A stretch of 64,000 bases of DNA, taken from NCBI RefSeq assembly GCF_018080005.1, contig NZ_CP073015.1:2632501-2696500 (forward strand), read 5' to 3'. This document shows positions 38,661 to 47,239 of this stretch, piece after piece. The notes under the pieces were generated by a model, which saw nothing but the letters and a program-made list of their open reading frames with translations, was not told the DNA's origin and did not search any database. The stretch is from Flavobacterium sp. CS20. Lineage in GTDB: Bacteria > Bacteroidota > Bacteroidia > Flavobacteriales > Flavobacteriaceae. A program made the translations under genes and the position numbers. Each line of letters opens with the position of its first letter. The first letter of the stretch is position 1.

Positions 38661-39481
38661 ATGGAAACTATTATTGCATATTTTGAACAATTAGATCCAA
38701 TTCTTGCAAGACTTTATGCCACTTTATTTACTTGGGGTGCAACAGCCTTAGGAGCGTCGTTGGTATTTCTGTTTAAAAAGATGAATCGTATTGTGTTTGA
38801 TGGTATGCTAGGTTTCACTGGTGGTGTGATGACGGTCGCCAGCTTTTGGAGTTTGTTAGCACCAGGCATTGAAATGAGCGACGGTCTTGGGTTTATTAAA
38901 GTTATCCCAGTCGCAACAGGATTTCTAGGCGGAGCTTTATTCATTTTTGCTTTAGATAAAGTTTTACCACATCTTCACGTCAATTTTAAAGAAAGTCGTA
39001 AAGAAGGGATCAAAACGCCTTGGCACAAATCAATATTACTCACTCTGGCTATCACATTACACAATATTCCTGAAGGTTTGGCTATTGGTGTTTTGTTTGG
39101 TGGTGTTGCAGAGGCATTGAAGGTGCAAGTATTGGTGGTGCTGTGGCATTGGCAATAGGAATCGGAATTCAAAATTTTCCAGAAGGATTTGCTGTGGCTA
39201 TGCCCTTAAGAGGTTTGGGCAAGAGCCGTTGGAAAAGTTTTAACTATGGGCAACTTTCAGCTATTGTTGAGCCTATAGCAGCGGTAATTGGTGCTTGGGC
39301 GGTTTTAACATTCGAACCTATTTTGCCTTATGCTTTGTGTTTTGTTGCAGGTGCTATGATTTTTGTCGTGGTTGAAGAAGTGGTACCTGAATCTCAACTC
39401 GAGCATAATACAGATATCGCTACCTTAGGTTTTGTTGGTGGTTTTATTGTAATGATGAGTTTGGATGTTGGTTTGGGGTAA
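38661..39481 (+). pseudogene. ZIP-family metal transporter, frameshifted
   Basis: About 272 residues with eight membrane helices. Helix 4 carries [16 protein letters not shown] and helix 5 carries [17 protein letters not shown], the paired HNxPEG/QNxPEG metal sites of ZupT-like proteins. Between them the frame breaks at about 39112-39120 (after GVAEA; the continuation reads [16 protein letters not shown]), fixed by one base. Uptake of Zn, Fe or Mn under control of the preceding DtxR-type regulator is inferred from context. Confidence 0.9.
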
Positions 39482-39490
39482 ATAATTAAT

Positions 39491-39933
39491 CTATAGCGAT
39501 TGTGGTTTTACACGAGACTTGATAATGCTTTCAAAAATTGGCCACAATATATGTTGTCCTTTTCTTACCAAAATAGCAGAATAAATTGAAAACGAAAACT
39601 CGAGAATATTTAGAACCACAACCAAACCGAGATAATAAAAAAAGACATTGGGAATGGGTTTTTCAAAAAAATATTTGGATATTAACCACCATAAAGCGGT
39701 GCTATTAAACACAAATAAAATTAATTGAGATAACAAAGACTGAATAGCGTGCCATCTCACAAAAGCAGTTGAGCGTCTATTGGCAACATAATAGAATAAT
39801 GTAGCCAAAAGTGCAAAGCAATAGGAATAGGCAAGGCAACGGCAATAACTACAGTAGAAACAACATAAGCATAAGAAGCCTTTTCACATTCTTCAAGAGA
39901 AGGGCGATATGAAAATTCAGCTTTATGTATCAT
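39491..39933 (-). pseudogene. Conserved small membrane protein, frameshifted
   Basis: ATG 39933 gives HKAEFSYRPSLEECEKASY and a first hydrophobic helix (STVVIAVALPIPIAL), then runs out of frame. A second frame continues LFYYVANRRSTAFVRWHAIQ with three more hydrophobic segments to 39491. Joined, it is about 147 residues, and the break lies near 39805-39815. The HAIQSLLSQ segment recalls DUF4870/Tic20-like proteins, but I am not sure of the family. It lies three bases downstream of the TM2 gene on the same strand. Confidence 0.6.
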
Positions 39934-39936
39934 AGA

Positions 39937-40275
39937 TTATAAAATGGCTCTGTTAAAATTTTCTAAATTTCGCTCTTTAGTTATGCCCATAATTAAAAAC
40001 CAATCAACAATAGTCCAAATGCCAAGTCCGCCACAGGTCAATAATTTAGCAACGCCCAATCCAACATCTCCAATCAAAAAGCGGTCGATGCCAATTCCAC
40101 CAACAATTACTGAAATGACAAGCATCATAGTTGGGTCTTTAAATTGAAGACTTTGAATTTGAAATTTTTTACTTTCATCTAAAGTCATAAGGCGTTCGCG
40201 AACATAAGATAACTGATGAGATTCAAAATACTTTGAATTAGTCATTAGAAAACTATCGACTTGTTGTGTGTCCAT
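39937..40275 (-). CDS. TM2-domain protein
   Basis: 112 residues: a hydrophilic N-terminal half and a C-terminal TM2 domain with two helices (MMLVISVIVGGIGIDRFLIG, LLTCGGLGIWTIVDWFLIMG) containing the characteristic DRF turn. The function of bacterial TM2 proteins is unknown. It precedes another small membrane protein gene. Confidence 0.85.
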   Translation of the reverse strand: MDTQQVDSFLMTNSKYFESHQLSYVRERLMTLDESKKFQIQSLQFKDPTMMLVISVIVGGIGIDRFLIGDVGLGVAKLLTCGGLGIWTIVDWFLIMGITKERNLENFNRAIL

Positions 40276-40324
40276 TTATTTAAATTTTTGACGAATTAAC
40301 AACTTTTTTATAATTTAAGAAAAT

Positions 40325-41263
40325 TTAATTCTGAATTAAGCTAAATACTACTGAAAATATAATGAATAGCCACAATAAGATTTCTGATAAAAGTTTTTTG
40401 CGTAAGCGAAAAATAAAATCTCCTAAATAGATACTCACTGGCATAATAGAAATCATCCATAAGCCCGCAAGATTTGAAACTGAAAACCAGCTTGATAAAA
40501 AAGCAAGCAAAGCTAAATACAAAAAGCAAGTCGCTAGTTTTTGATGATATAATGCTCGTTTCTGAAGAACTTTAATGGCTTGATATGCAAATAATAAGAT
40601 AGATAAAAACCAAACAACAATAGAAAATATTTGAGCCGTTGAATTGAATTCTATAACCTGAAAATGCCACTCAGGCTAAAAGAACTCGGCGTGCAAAAGC
40701 TTATCATGCCAAAGTATATTAAACATTTGCGATAAAATAATAACAGCACTTATAGCAAAAACTGGAACTACAAAATAACGCCAGTGTGGATTGACGAATA
40801 CTAAAGTTACTATAAGAACCATTAGTAAAACAAACAATAAAGGATGATAAAATAAACTTGCTAAAAACAAAAAAAACACTGCTTCAAAAATAGCTAAGGT
40901 TGGTCGTCCTGACTTTATCAAATTTAAAAGACGCAATAAACCTATAAAAAACAGTATAAAGCCATAAATGATATAAGAATTAAAAATTTCAGGGATTATA
41001 AAACTGGAAAATAAAACAAAAAACAAGCCCCCGAAACTGTGTGCTTTTTGAATTTCAAAATGTTTTAAGGTATAATCAAACAAAATATAGCAACCTATTA
41101 GAAGAATATACTTTATAACTATAATGCCAATTGTCGCCCAATTTATAGGAAGCGTGATAACTTGAAAAGCTTCAATAAAAAAAAGAAAACTCAACAAAGC
41201 AACTAAAATCACAAAAACAATAGGCTTAGATTGTTTAAAAAAAATGGCAATCATAACAGACAA
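40325..41263 (-). pseudogene. DUF6427-like polytopic membrane protein, interrupted by TAG
   Basis: Integral membrane protein of about 312 residues, almost wholly hydrophobic: FFKQSKPIVFVILVALLSFL at the start, FNSYIIYGFILFFIGLLRLL, NPHWRYFVVPVFAIS. After HAEFF an in-frame TAG (40676-40678) interrupts it; the same frame continues PEWHFQVIEFNSTAQIF through SVSNLAGLWMISIMPVSIYL to 40325. The family assignment is from memory of flavobacterial proteins that neighbour DUF6341, which is found here divergently at 41303. Function unknown. Confidence 0.7.
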
Positions 41264-41302
41264 ATGATTATTTTTGCAAGGTAATTATAATTAACAAAAG
41301 CC

Positions 41303-41530
41303 ATGAAAGATTTTTTTGAAGGAATAGCTTCTTTGTTTCAAGATTTTTTATTCATCCCATTTGACTTTTTGAGAATAGATATTCAACCTGAGTCATGGTT
41401 TGCGACTAATGTGGTTAATTTTATCTTTTTGCTAATTGGTCTTGTGCTTTTTATCTATTGGATGAAGCAATTGAAAATCTTTAGCAAATCCGAAAACACC
41501 GAAGAAGACGAAGAAGTTTTTTTGATATAA
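41303..41530 (+). CDS. DUF6341-family small membrane protein
   Basis: 75 residues. KDFFEGIASLFQDFLFIPFD then one membrane helix (VVNFIFLLIGLVLFIYWMKQ) and an acidic tail (ENTEEDEEV). I recognise the pattern of a short flavobacterial family that is usually next to the DUF6427-like gene, as here. No function is known. The gap to 41727 is AT-rich and holds nothing evident. Confidence 0.75.
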   Translation: MKDFFEGIASLFQDFLFIPFDFLRIDIQPESWFATNVVNFIFLLIGLVLFIYWMKQLKIFSKSENTEEDEEVFLI

Positions 41531-41727
41531 GCTTTATCAGAACTATTGTTCTCCCCACTTATTGATATTTGTTTATCAATTATTACCTTTTTCCCAAATT
41601 ACAAGCTTTGATTATTTCAGAATATTTATAGAAATGTAAATACACTGTAAATCAGAAGTTAGTTTTGAGCTACTAAACCACTACTTTTTCACCTATATCT
41701 TTAATTTTCAATTACCTTTGCAAAAAA

Positions 41728-42537
41728 ATGAACGATATGAAATCGGATAAATCGAAAGGAAAAGGAAAGAAGTTTGCTCAGAAACCAAAAAAAGCGACTA
41801 AAGTCGATCAACAAATTAAAGACCCCAAAGCAGGCATGCGACTTAATAAATACATTGCTAATGCTGGGATTTGTTCGCGTCGTGAGGCTGATATTTTTAT
41901 TGAAGCAGGAAGCGTGAGTGTGAATGGCAAGCCAGTAACTGAAATGGGTTATAAGGTTAAACTTGATGATGAAGTAAAATTTGACGGTAGAACGATAAAT
42001 CCTCATCCTAAAGAATATTATTTGCTCAATAAACCGCAGGGTTTTTATACCTCGGGAAAAATTGAGCATCAAAATAAAACGGCACTTAACCTATTGCACA
42101 AAGTGACCAATGCCAAACTTGAACCTATTGGTCGTCTTGAAAATAGTGCTTGTGGATTAATTCTTTATACCAACGACGGAACCTTAGCCAAAAAATTAGG
42201 CAATGCTAAAAAAGGTATTCCTCAAGTTTATGAGCTCCAACTCAATAAAGTATTTACTGCTGAAGATATGGATGCTTTAAAAGCTGGTGTGTTGATTGAA
42301 GGCTTTAAAGTTTACGTCGATGAGGTGTCATATGTCAATAATAAGTCACATCACCACATCGGTCTTGAATTGAAAAGTATGCGTTCTAAAGTCGTTCAAA
42401 AATTAATGACTAAATTAGGTTATGAAATCATAAAAATGGATCGCACGGTGTTTGGAAATTTGACTAAACTCAATCTGCCACGAGGTCATTTTAGAGCTTT
42501 AACCAAAGAGGAAGTGATTCATTTGGGGATGATCTAA
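41728..42537 (+). CDS. RsuA/RluB-family pseudouridine synthase-like protein, Glu at the catalytic position
   Basis: 269 residues. A basic N-terminal tail (about 35 residues, Lys-rich) leads into an S4 RNA-binding domain (MRLNKYIANAGICSRREAD) and the synthase domain. The family normally has GRLD with the catalytic Asp; here codon 42139-42141 is GAA, giving GRLENSACGLILYTNDG (Glu138). Other motifs (YYLLNKPQGF, KMDRTVFGNLTKLNLPRGHF) are conserved, so the gene looks maintained. It could be an rRNA-binding protein without isomerase activity. Target uridine unknown. Confidence 0.85.
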   Translation: MNDMKSDKSKGKGKKFAQKPKKATKVDQQIKDPKAGMRLNKYIANAGICSRREADIFIEAGSVSVNGKPVTEMGYKVKLDDEVKFDGRTINPHPKEYYLLNKPQGFYTSGKIEHQNKTALNLLHKVTNAKLEPIGRLENSACGLILYTNDGTLAKKLGNAKKGIPQVYELQLNKVFTAEDMDALKAGVLIEGFKVYVDEVSYVNNKSHHHIGLELKSMRSKVVQKLMTKLGYEIIKMDRTVFGNLTKLNLPRGHFRALTKEEVIHLGMI

Positions 42538-42692
42538 AAAAATCTCTCATAAAGTTAAAACTTTTTAATGTTACATTAGTACTGTTATATTGTTCAAGCA
42601 GAGCCTTTCTATAAATTCAAGACAAGTAAAGCCGAAATTATACCCATTCACATCAACTATCCCGTCGATTGCTATCGGAACGAATAGAGATA
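42538..42692. other. Intergenic region with a short palindrome remnant
   Basis: 155 bp between convergent genes. CCGTCGATTGCTATCGGAA near 42662 resembles part of a dispersed palindrome; otherwise AT-rich with no gene. Confidence 0.35.
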
Positions 42693-45600
42693 CTACCCCA
42701 CAATGTTCACAATTTTACCTGGCACAACAATCACTTTTTTAGGCGTGCGACCTTGCAATTGTTTTTGTGTGCGTTCGTCTTGCATCACGTGTTTTTCTAT
42801 TTCGTCTTTTGATAAACTCAAATCCAAATCTAAAGTAAAACGCATTTTTCCATTAAAAGAAATAGGATAAGTTTTGGTGTCTTCTACCAAATATTGTTCG
42901 TCATGTATAGGATATTTTGCAAAACTCACTGAATTTTCGTGTCCGAGTTTTTCCCAAATTTCTTCAGCAATATGCGGTGCAAAAGGAGCAACTAAAACAC
43001 ATAAAGGCTCTAAAACTTCTCGGCTATTACATTTCAACTGGTTCAATTCGTTCACACAAATCATAAAACTCGATACCGAAGTATTAAAACTAAAGTCTTC
43101 AATATCAGTATTGACTTTTTTGATGGTTTGGTGTAAGATTTTAAGAGCCTTTTTATCGGCTTTGTCTTCTGTTACTGTAAAGTTATCCCCATCGTGATAG
43201 AGTTTCCATAATTTTTTAAGAAAACCGACTACACCTGATAAACCAGCAGTATTCCAAGGTTTGGCTTGGTCTATCGGACCGAGAAACATTTCAAATAATC
43301 GCAAAGCATCAGCACCATATTCATCACACACATCATCGGGATTGATGACGTTGTATTTAGATTTTGACATTTTTTCGACTTCGCGAGAGACTTTGAAAGA
43401 AGCCCTATCAGAAGCCCCATCCATCTTCTCCAAAGGGGAAGTGACGGCACTGTATAAACTTCCGTCTTGAAGAATGAATTTGGCATCTCTGAATTCTGGT
43501 CGCCATTTTTTGAAGCCTTCAATGTCTAATTCGTTTGATGTATTGACTAAATTGACGTCGGCGTGGATGTGATAACTTTTAGGACTAAGAAAACTTATTT
43601 TTCCTTTCTTATCTTTTTGCTTTTCGTTATAAAAAGCACACTTCTCATTTGCAATTATTTTTAACTTCTCGATGACTTTCTGGTACTTTTTATATTTCTT
43701 TATACTATCTTCATCTTTAACCTTTTTCAAATCAGTAACTTCTAAAATATCAGAAGAAACAAAAATGTTTAATTGTTCAGGTATATTTTTATTATCTAAA
43801 TCATCAAAATTATCAAGTTCATTTATGAATTTAATATTGTAATTAACTACAAACGCACTTTCCCCTAAAATCATGCCTTGATTAATCATCCTTTGAAAAG
43901 GCTCTTCAACGCTTAAAAATCCACGGTCTTTTAAAAACTTAGTCCAAAATCTTGAATACAACAAATGTCCTGTGGCATGTTCGCTTCCACCAACATACAG
44001 ATTGACATTTTGCCAATAGTCTAATGCTTCTTGAGAGGCAAACACCTCATCGCGATGTTCTGTTTCCATATAGCGAAACATATACCACGAACTGCCCGCC
44101 CAACCTGGCATGGTGTTGAGCTCTAGAGCCCCACCTAGCCTCCCCAAAGGGGAGGAATTCTCAAATGTTTCTTGTGATACTACTTCTGCTGTATCGCCAT
44201 ATTGGAGCCAGTGCCATTTTTTGGCTCTGCCTAAAGGTGGTTCGCCATCTTCGGTGGGCAAATATTTTTCAACCTCTGGCAATTCTAATGGCAAATGTTT
44301 TTCCTCTATCATTTTGGGCAATCCATTTACATAATACACAGGAAAGGGTTCACCCCAATAGCGTTGCCGAGAAAACACCGCATCGCGTAATCTATAATTG
44401 GTTTTGGCTTGGCCAACACCTTTGTCTTCTAAGGCTTGAATTGCAACTTTTATCGCCTTTTTAATAGGCAAATCATTTAAAAAGTCTGAATTGGTAATCA
44501 GCGTATTGTCTTTTTCTCCAAAGGTCGCTTTTGAAATATCTGTGTCTTTAAAGATATTAGGAATAGGAAGATCAAAATGCTTAGCAAAATCGTAATCCCG
44601 TTGATCGCCACAAGGCACAGCCATAACAGCACCAGTGCCATAACCTGCCAATACATAATCGCCAATCCAAATCGGAATAGGCTGTTTGGTCAACGGATGT
44701 TCAGCATAAGCCCCTGTAAACACACCACTGATGGTTTTTACATCGGCAAGACGATCGCGTTCACTGCGTTTCGCGGTTTCTGCAATATAATTCTCAACCG
44801 CTTCTTTTTGTTCAGTCGTAGTGATTTTCTGCACCAATTCGTGCTCTGGTGCAAGCGTCATAAATGAAACACCAAAAATGGTGTCAGGTCTTGTAGTGAA
44901 GACTTCAATGATATCGTTATGTTCTTTCACTGCAAACTTTACCTGAGAACCTATTGACTTCCCTATCCAATTCCGTTGTGATTCCTTGATAGAATCTGAC
45001 CAATCTAAATTCTCTAAACCTTGTAGCAAACGCTCTGCATAAGCAGAAATACGCATACTCCATTGTTTCATTTTTTTACGCTCTACTGGATGACCGCCAC
45101 GTTCTGATAAGCCGTTAACAATTTCGTCATTAGCCAAAACTGTGCCGAGTGCAGGACACCAATTCACTTCCGTTTCAGCCAAATAAGTCAAGCGATATTG
45201 AAGTAAAATCTTCTCTTTTTTGTCATCAGAAAATCCTTTCCAATCTTCAGCTGAAAATGCTGTAGTATCTTCATCACAAGCCACATTAAGATTTGCATTG
45301 CCCTGTTTTTTAAATACTTTGACCAAATCATCAATAGGTTTGGCTTTTTGTTCGTCAAAATCGTAATACGATTCAAACAATTGAATAAAAATCCACTGCG
45401 TCCAACGGTAATATTTCGGGTCGCTCGTACGAACTTCTCTATCCCAATCAAATGAAAATCCAATGCGGTCAAGCTGTTTACGATAGCGTTTAATATTAGC
45501 TTCGGTTGTTTTCGCTGGATGTTGACCTGTTTGAATAGCATACTGTTCGGCTGGCAATCCAAACGAATCATAACCTTGTGGATGCAACACATTGTAGCCT

Positions 45601-45815
45601 TGATGACGTTTGTAGCGTGCATAAATATCACTGGCAATATAGCCCAACGGATGCCCAACGTGCAAACCCGCTCCCGATGGATACGGAAACATATCCAAAA
45701 CATAAAACGGTTTTTTAGATTCTTGGTTTTCTGATGGTTGTAGAGCTTTAAAGGTTTTATTTTCAGCCCAAAACTTCTGCCATTTCGCTTCGATGTCTTT
45801 AAATTGATATGCCAT
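42693..45815 (-). CDS. leuS: Leucyl-tRNA synthetase with unusual in-frame insertions
   Basis: Class I synthetase charging tRNA-Leu. 1040 residues from ATG 45815 (MAYQFKDIEAKWQKFW); the longer frame to 45908 is not coding-like. HIGH motif is HVGHPLGY, editing-domain TTRPDTIFGVSFM, KMSKS at about residue 815. It is longer than usual for the group (about 930-1000) because of three extra segments: about residues 550-563 and 785-806, each encoded by a palindromic repeat (see the repeat entries), and a Lys/Asn-rich stretch at about 655-745. The frame is open throughout. Expression probably starts from a TACTTTTG box 23 bp upstream. Confidence 0.95.
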   Translation of the reverse strand: MAYQFKDIEAKWQKFWAENKTFKALQPSENQESKKPFYVLDMFPYPSGAGLHVGHPLGYIASDIYARYKRHQGYNVLHPQGYDSFGLPAEQYAIQTGQHPAKTTEANIKRYRKQLDRIGFSFDWDREVRTSDPKYYRWTQWIFIQLFESYYDFDEQKAKPIDDLVKVFKKQGNANLNVACDEDTTAFSAEDWKGFSDDKKEKILLQYRLTYLAETEVNWCPALGTVLANDEIVNGLSERGGHPVERKKMKQWSMRISAYAERLLQGLENLDWSDSIKESQRNWIGKSIGSQVKFAVKEHNDIIEVFTTRPDTIFGVSFMTLAPEHELVQKITTTEQKEAVENYIAETAKRSERDRLADVKTISGVFTGAYAEHPLTKQPIPIWIGDYVLAGYGTGAVMAVPCGDQRDYDFAKHFDLPIPNIFKDTDISKATFGEKDNTLITNSDFLNDLPIKKAIKVAIQALEDKGVGQAKTNYRLRDAVFSRQRYWGEPFPVYYVNGLPKMIEEKHLPLELPEVEKYLPTEDGEPPLGRAKKWHWLQYGDTAEVVSQETFENSSPLGRLGGALELNTMPGWAGSSWYMFRYMETEHRDEVFASQEALDYWQNVNLYVGGSEHATGHLLYSRFWTKFLKDRGFLSVEEPFQRMINQGMILGESAFVVNYNIKFINELDNFDDLDNKNIPEQLNIFVSSDILEVTDLKKVKDEDSIKKYKKYQKVIEKLKIIANEKCAFYNEKQKDKKGKISFLSPKSYHIHADVNLVNTSNELDIEGFKKWRPEFRDAKFILQDGSLYSAVTSPLEKMDGASDRASFKVSREVEKMSKSKYNVINPDDVCDEYGADALRLFEMFLGPIDQAKPWNTAGLSGVVGFLKKLWKLYHDGDNFTVTEDKADKKALKILHQTIKKVNTDIEDFSFNTSVSSFMICVNELNQLKCNSREVLEPLCVLVAPFAPHIAEEIWEKLGHENSVSFAKYPIHDEQYLVEDTKTYPISFNGKMRFTLDLDLSLSKDEIEKHVMQDERTQKQLQGRTPKKVIVVPGKIVNIVG
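43413..43441. repeat. Palindromic element B inside leuS
   Basis: AGCCCCATCCAT followed by the hairpin CTTCTCC-AAA-GGGGAAG (one G-T wobble pair). It encodes part of SPLEKMDGASDR in LeuRS, some 15 residues before KMSKS. It aligns base by base with element A at 44128. Confidence 0.85.
44128..44157. repeat. Palindromic element A inside leuS
   Basis: AGCCCCACCTAG followed by the perfect hairpin CCTCCCC-AAA-GGGGAGG. It encodes SSPLGRLGGA in LeuRS just before the conserved LELNTMPGW. The same orientation and layout as element B. Confidence 0.88.
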
Positions 45816-45837
45816 AATATCCACAAAATTTTCCTTG

Positions 45838-45845
45838 CAAAAGTA
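45838..45845 (-). promoter_or_regulatory. Candidate -7 box for leuS
   Basis: TACTTTTG on the minus strand, 22 bases before the leuS ATG, matches TAnnTTTG and the box upstream of prs and gcvP. The -33 element is not obvious. Confidence 0.45.
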
Positions 45846-45863
45846 AGGTTTTAAAAAGAAAAT

Positions 45864-45895
45864 AAAACCCCAAAATATATTGTAATTATTTGGGG
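45864..45895 (-). terminator. Terminator after the metallophosphoesterase gene
   Basis: On the minus strand CCCCAAA...TTTTGGGG with a loop of about 17 bases is followed by TTTT. It would end the gcvP-phosphoesterase transcript before the leuS promoter. It directly abuts repeat copy B. Confidence 0.6.
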
Positions 45896-46003
45896 CTTCC
45901 ACTGACATAGCTAAGCTATCGCCAGTGTCGGGCTTTCGGCAGTCGCTTTGCCACGCTTATGGCGTGTCAAGAGCTCCAACAATGCCTCAATCCCTAAGCC
46001 AGC
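45891..46003. repeat. Dispersed repeat, copy B (first copy at 4486)
   Basis: Same element as at 4486: GGGGCTTCC at the left edge, a variable middle (here an inverted CTGACATAGC/GCTAT segment), then GGGCTTTCGGCAGTCGCTTT through GCCACGCTTATGGCGTG to CTCAATCCCTAAGCCAG. Only a few bases differ in the shared ~66 bp. Confidence 0.88.
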
Positions 46004-46030
46004 CTTTTTCACTAAAAAATCGATTACGTA

Positions 46031-47236
46031 TTATCCTAACTCAATAACAGTTATTTCAGGCCAAATTCCAACGCGACCAGGATAAGCTATATAGCCAAAA
46101 CCGCGATTGACATTGATAAGTCGCTTATTGTGTTTGTAAATCCCAGCCCATTGTTTATAGCGATATTGCACTGGACTCCACTTGAGCCAACCTGGTATTT
46201 CTATGCCAAATTGCATACCATGTGTGTGACCGCTTAATGTGATTTGAAAGTTTTTAGGATGATTTTTTACTACTTCATCCCAATGCGATGGATCGTGACT
46301 CATCAATATTTTAAAGTCTTCAGGGTTTAAGTTATGTGATGCTTTATCAATATCGCCATATTTCACAAATCCGCCTTTACCCCAATTTTCTACACCAACA
46401 ATATGAAGTTTTTCTCCTGCTTTTTCAATACTTACATTTTCATTTCTAAGCATTTTCCAACCCATTTGCTTATGAATATTAAGCAATTGATTAAAATTTT
46501 TGGTTTTATCAGCTTCGGTGTCCCAATCGTGATAATCGCCATAATCGTGATTTCCTAAAACTGAATAAATCCCAATTTTAGCTTGAAGTTGATTAAAAAT
46601 ATCAAACCAATTATTCATTTCACTAGCAAGGTTGTTCACCAAATCACCCGTAAAACAAATAATATCAGCATTTTGAGCATTAATCAAATCGATGCCGTAT
46701 TTCACCTTGTCTTTATTATCAAAGCTTCCTGAATGTATGTCGCTGATTTGCAACACTTTAAATCCTTTAAATGCTTGTGGTAAATCATCAAACTCCAGTT
46801 TATATTTTAAAACTTTATAGTTGTATTTTCCTTGATACATCCCGTATAAAAGCGATAAAAATGGAATAGCACTCACCCCAAGTGCTAATTGACTTACAAA
46901 TTTTCGTCTTGATGGAAAACTTTTTTTAGAAGACGGAAAGATTAACCGATAGATATAGCGAAATATTCTCGTGATATCTTCGGCAAACATAAAAATTAGA
47001 AGCCCAATTTTTAGAGTTATCACACTTAAAAATAAACCAATAAACAAATCCCTTGGCTGTCCAAATGTGCCACCTTGAACTTTAGCAAAAAAGCTACCAA
47101 TCATCAATCCATAAACCAATAAGCTGACAACGATGTAAATAATTGTTGCTTTCAATTTTGAAAATAAACGTCTAAAAGCTTGTAGTGCGTAAACTTCAAT
47201 AATTAATAAAATACTAATGCCAATAATCCAACCCAT
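46031..47236 (-). CDS. Membrane-anchored metallophosphoesterase
   Basis: 401 residues. About four N-terminal hydrophobic helices (to residue ~130) are followed by a calcineurin-like domain with its metal motifs in order: ISDIHSGSF, FTGDLVNN, LGNHDYGDY, MSHDPSHWDE, LSGHTHGMQFG. Members hydrolyse phosphoesters such as UDP-diacylglucosamine or cyclic nucleotides; the substrate here is unknown. It begins three bases after gcvP, so it is co-transcribed with it. Confidence 0.9.
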   Translation of the reverse strand: MGWIIGISILLIIEVYALQAFRRLFSKLKATIIYIVVSLLVYGLMIGSFFAKVQGGTFGQPRDLFIGLFLSVITLKIGLLIFMFAEDITRIFRYIYRLIFPSSKKSFPSRRKFVSQLALGVSAIPFLSLLYGMYQGKYNYKVLKYKLEFDDLPQAFKGFKVLQISDIHSGSFDNKDKVKYGIDLINAQNADIICFTGDLVNNLASEMNNWFDIFNQLQAKIGIYSVLGNHDYGDYHDWDTEADKTKNFNQLLNIHKQMGWKMLRNENVSIEKAGEKLHIVGVENWGKGGFVKYGDIDKASHNLNPEDFKILMSHDPSHWDEVVKNHPKNFQITLSGHTHGMQFGIEIPGWLKWSPVQYRYKQWAGIYKHNKRLINVNRGFGYIAYPGRVGIWPEITVIELG

Positions 47237-47239
47237 AAG

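Noticed and set aside
45816..45908. N-terminal extension of leuS
   Set aside because: The extension covers the terminator hairpin and the promoter-like box and reads as hydrophobic noise; the conserved start is at 45815.
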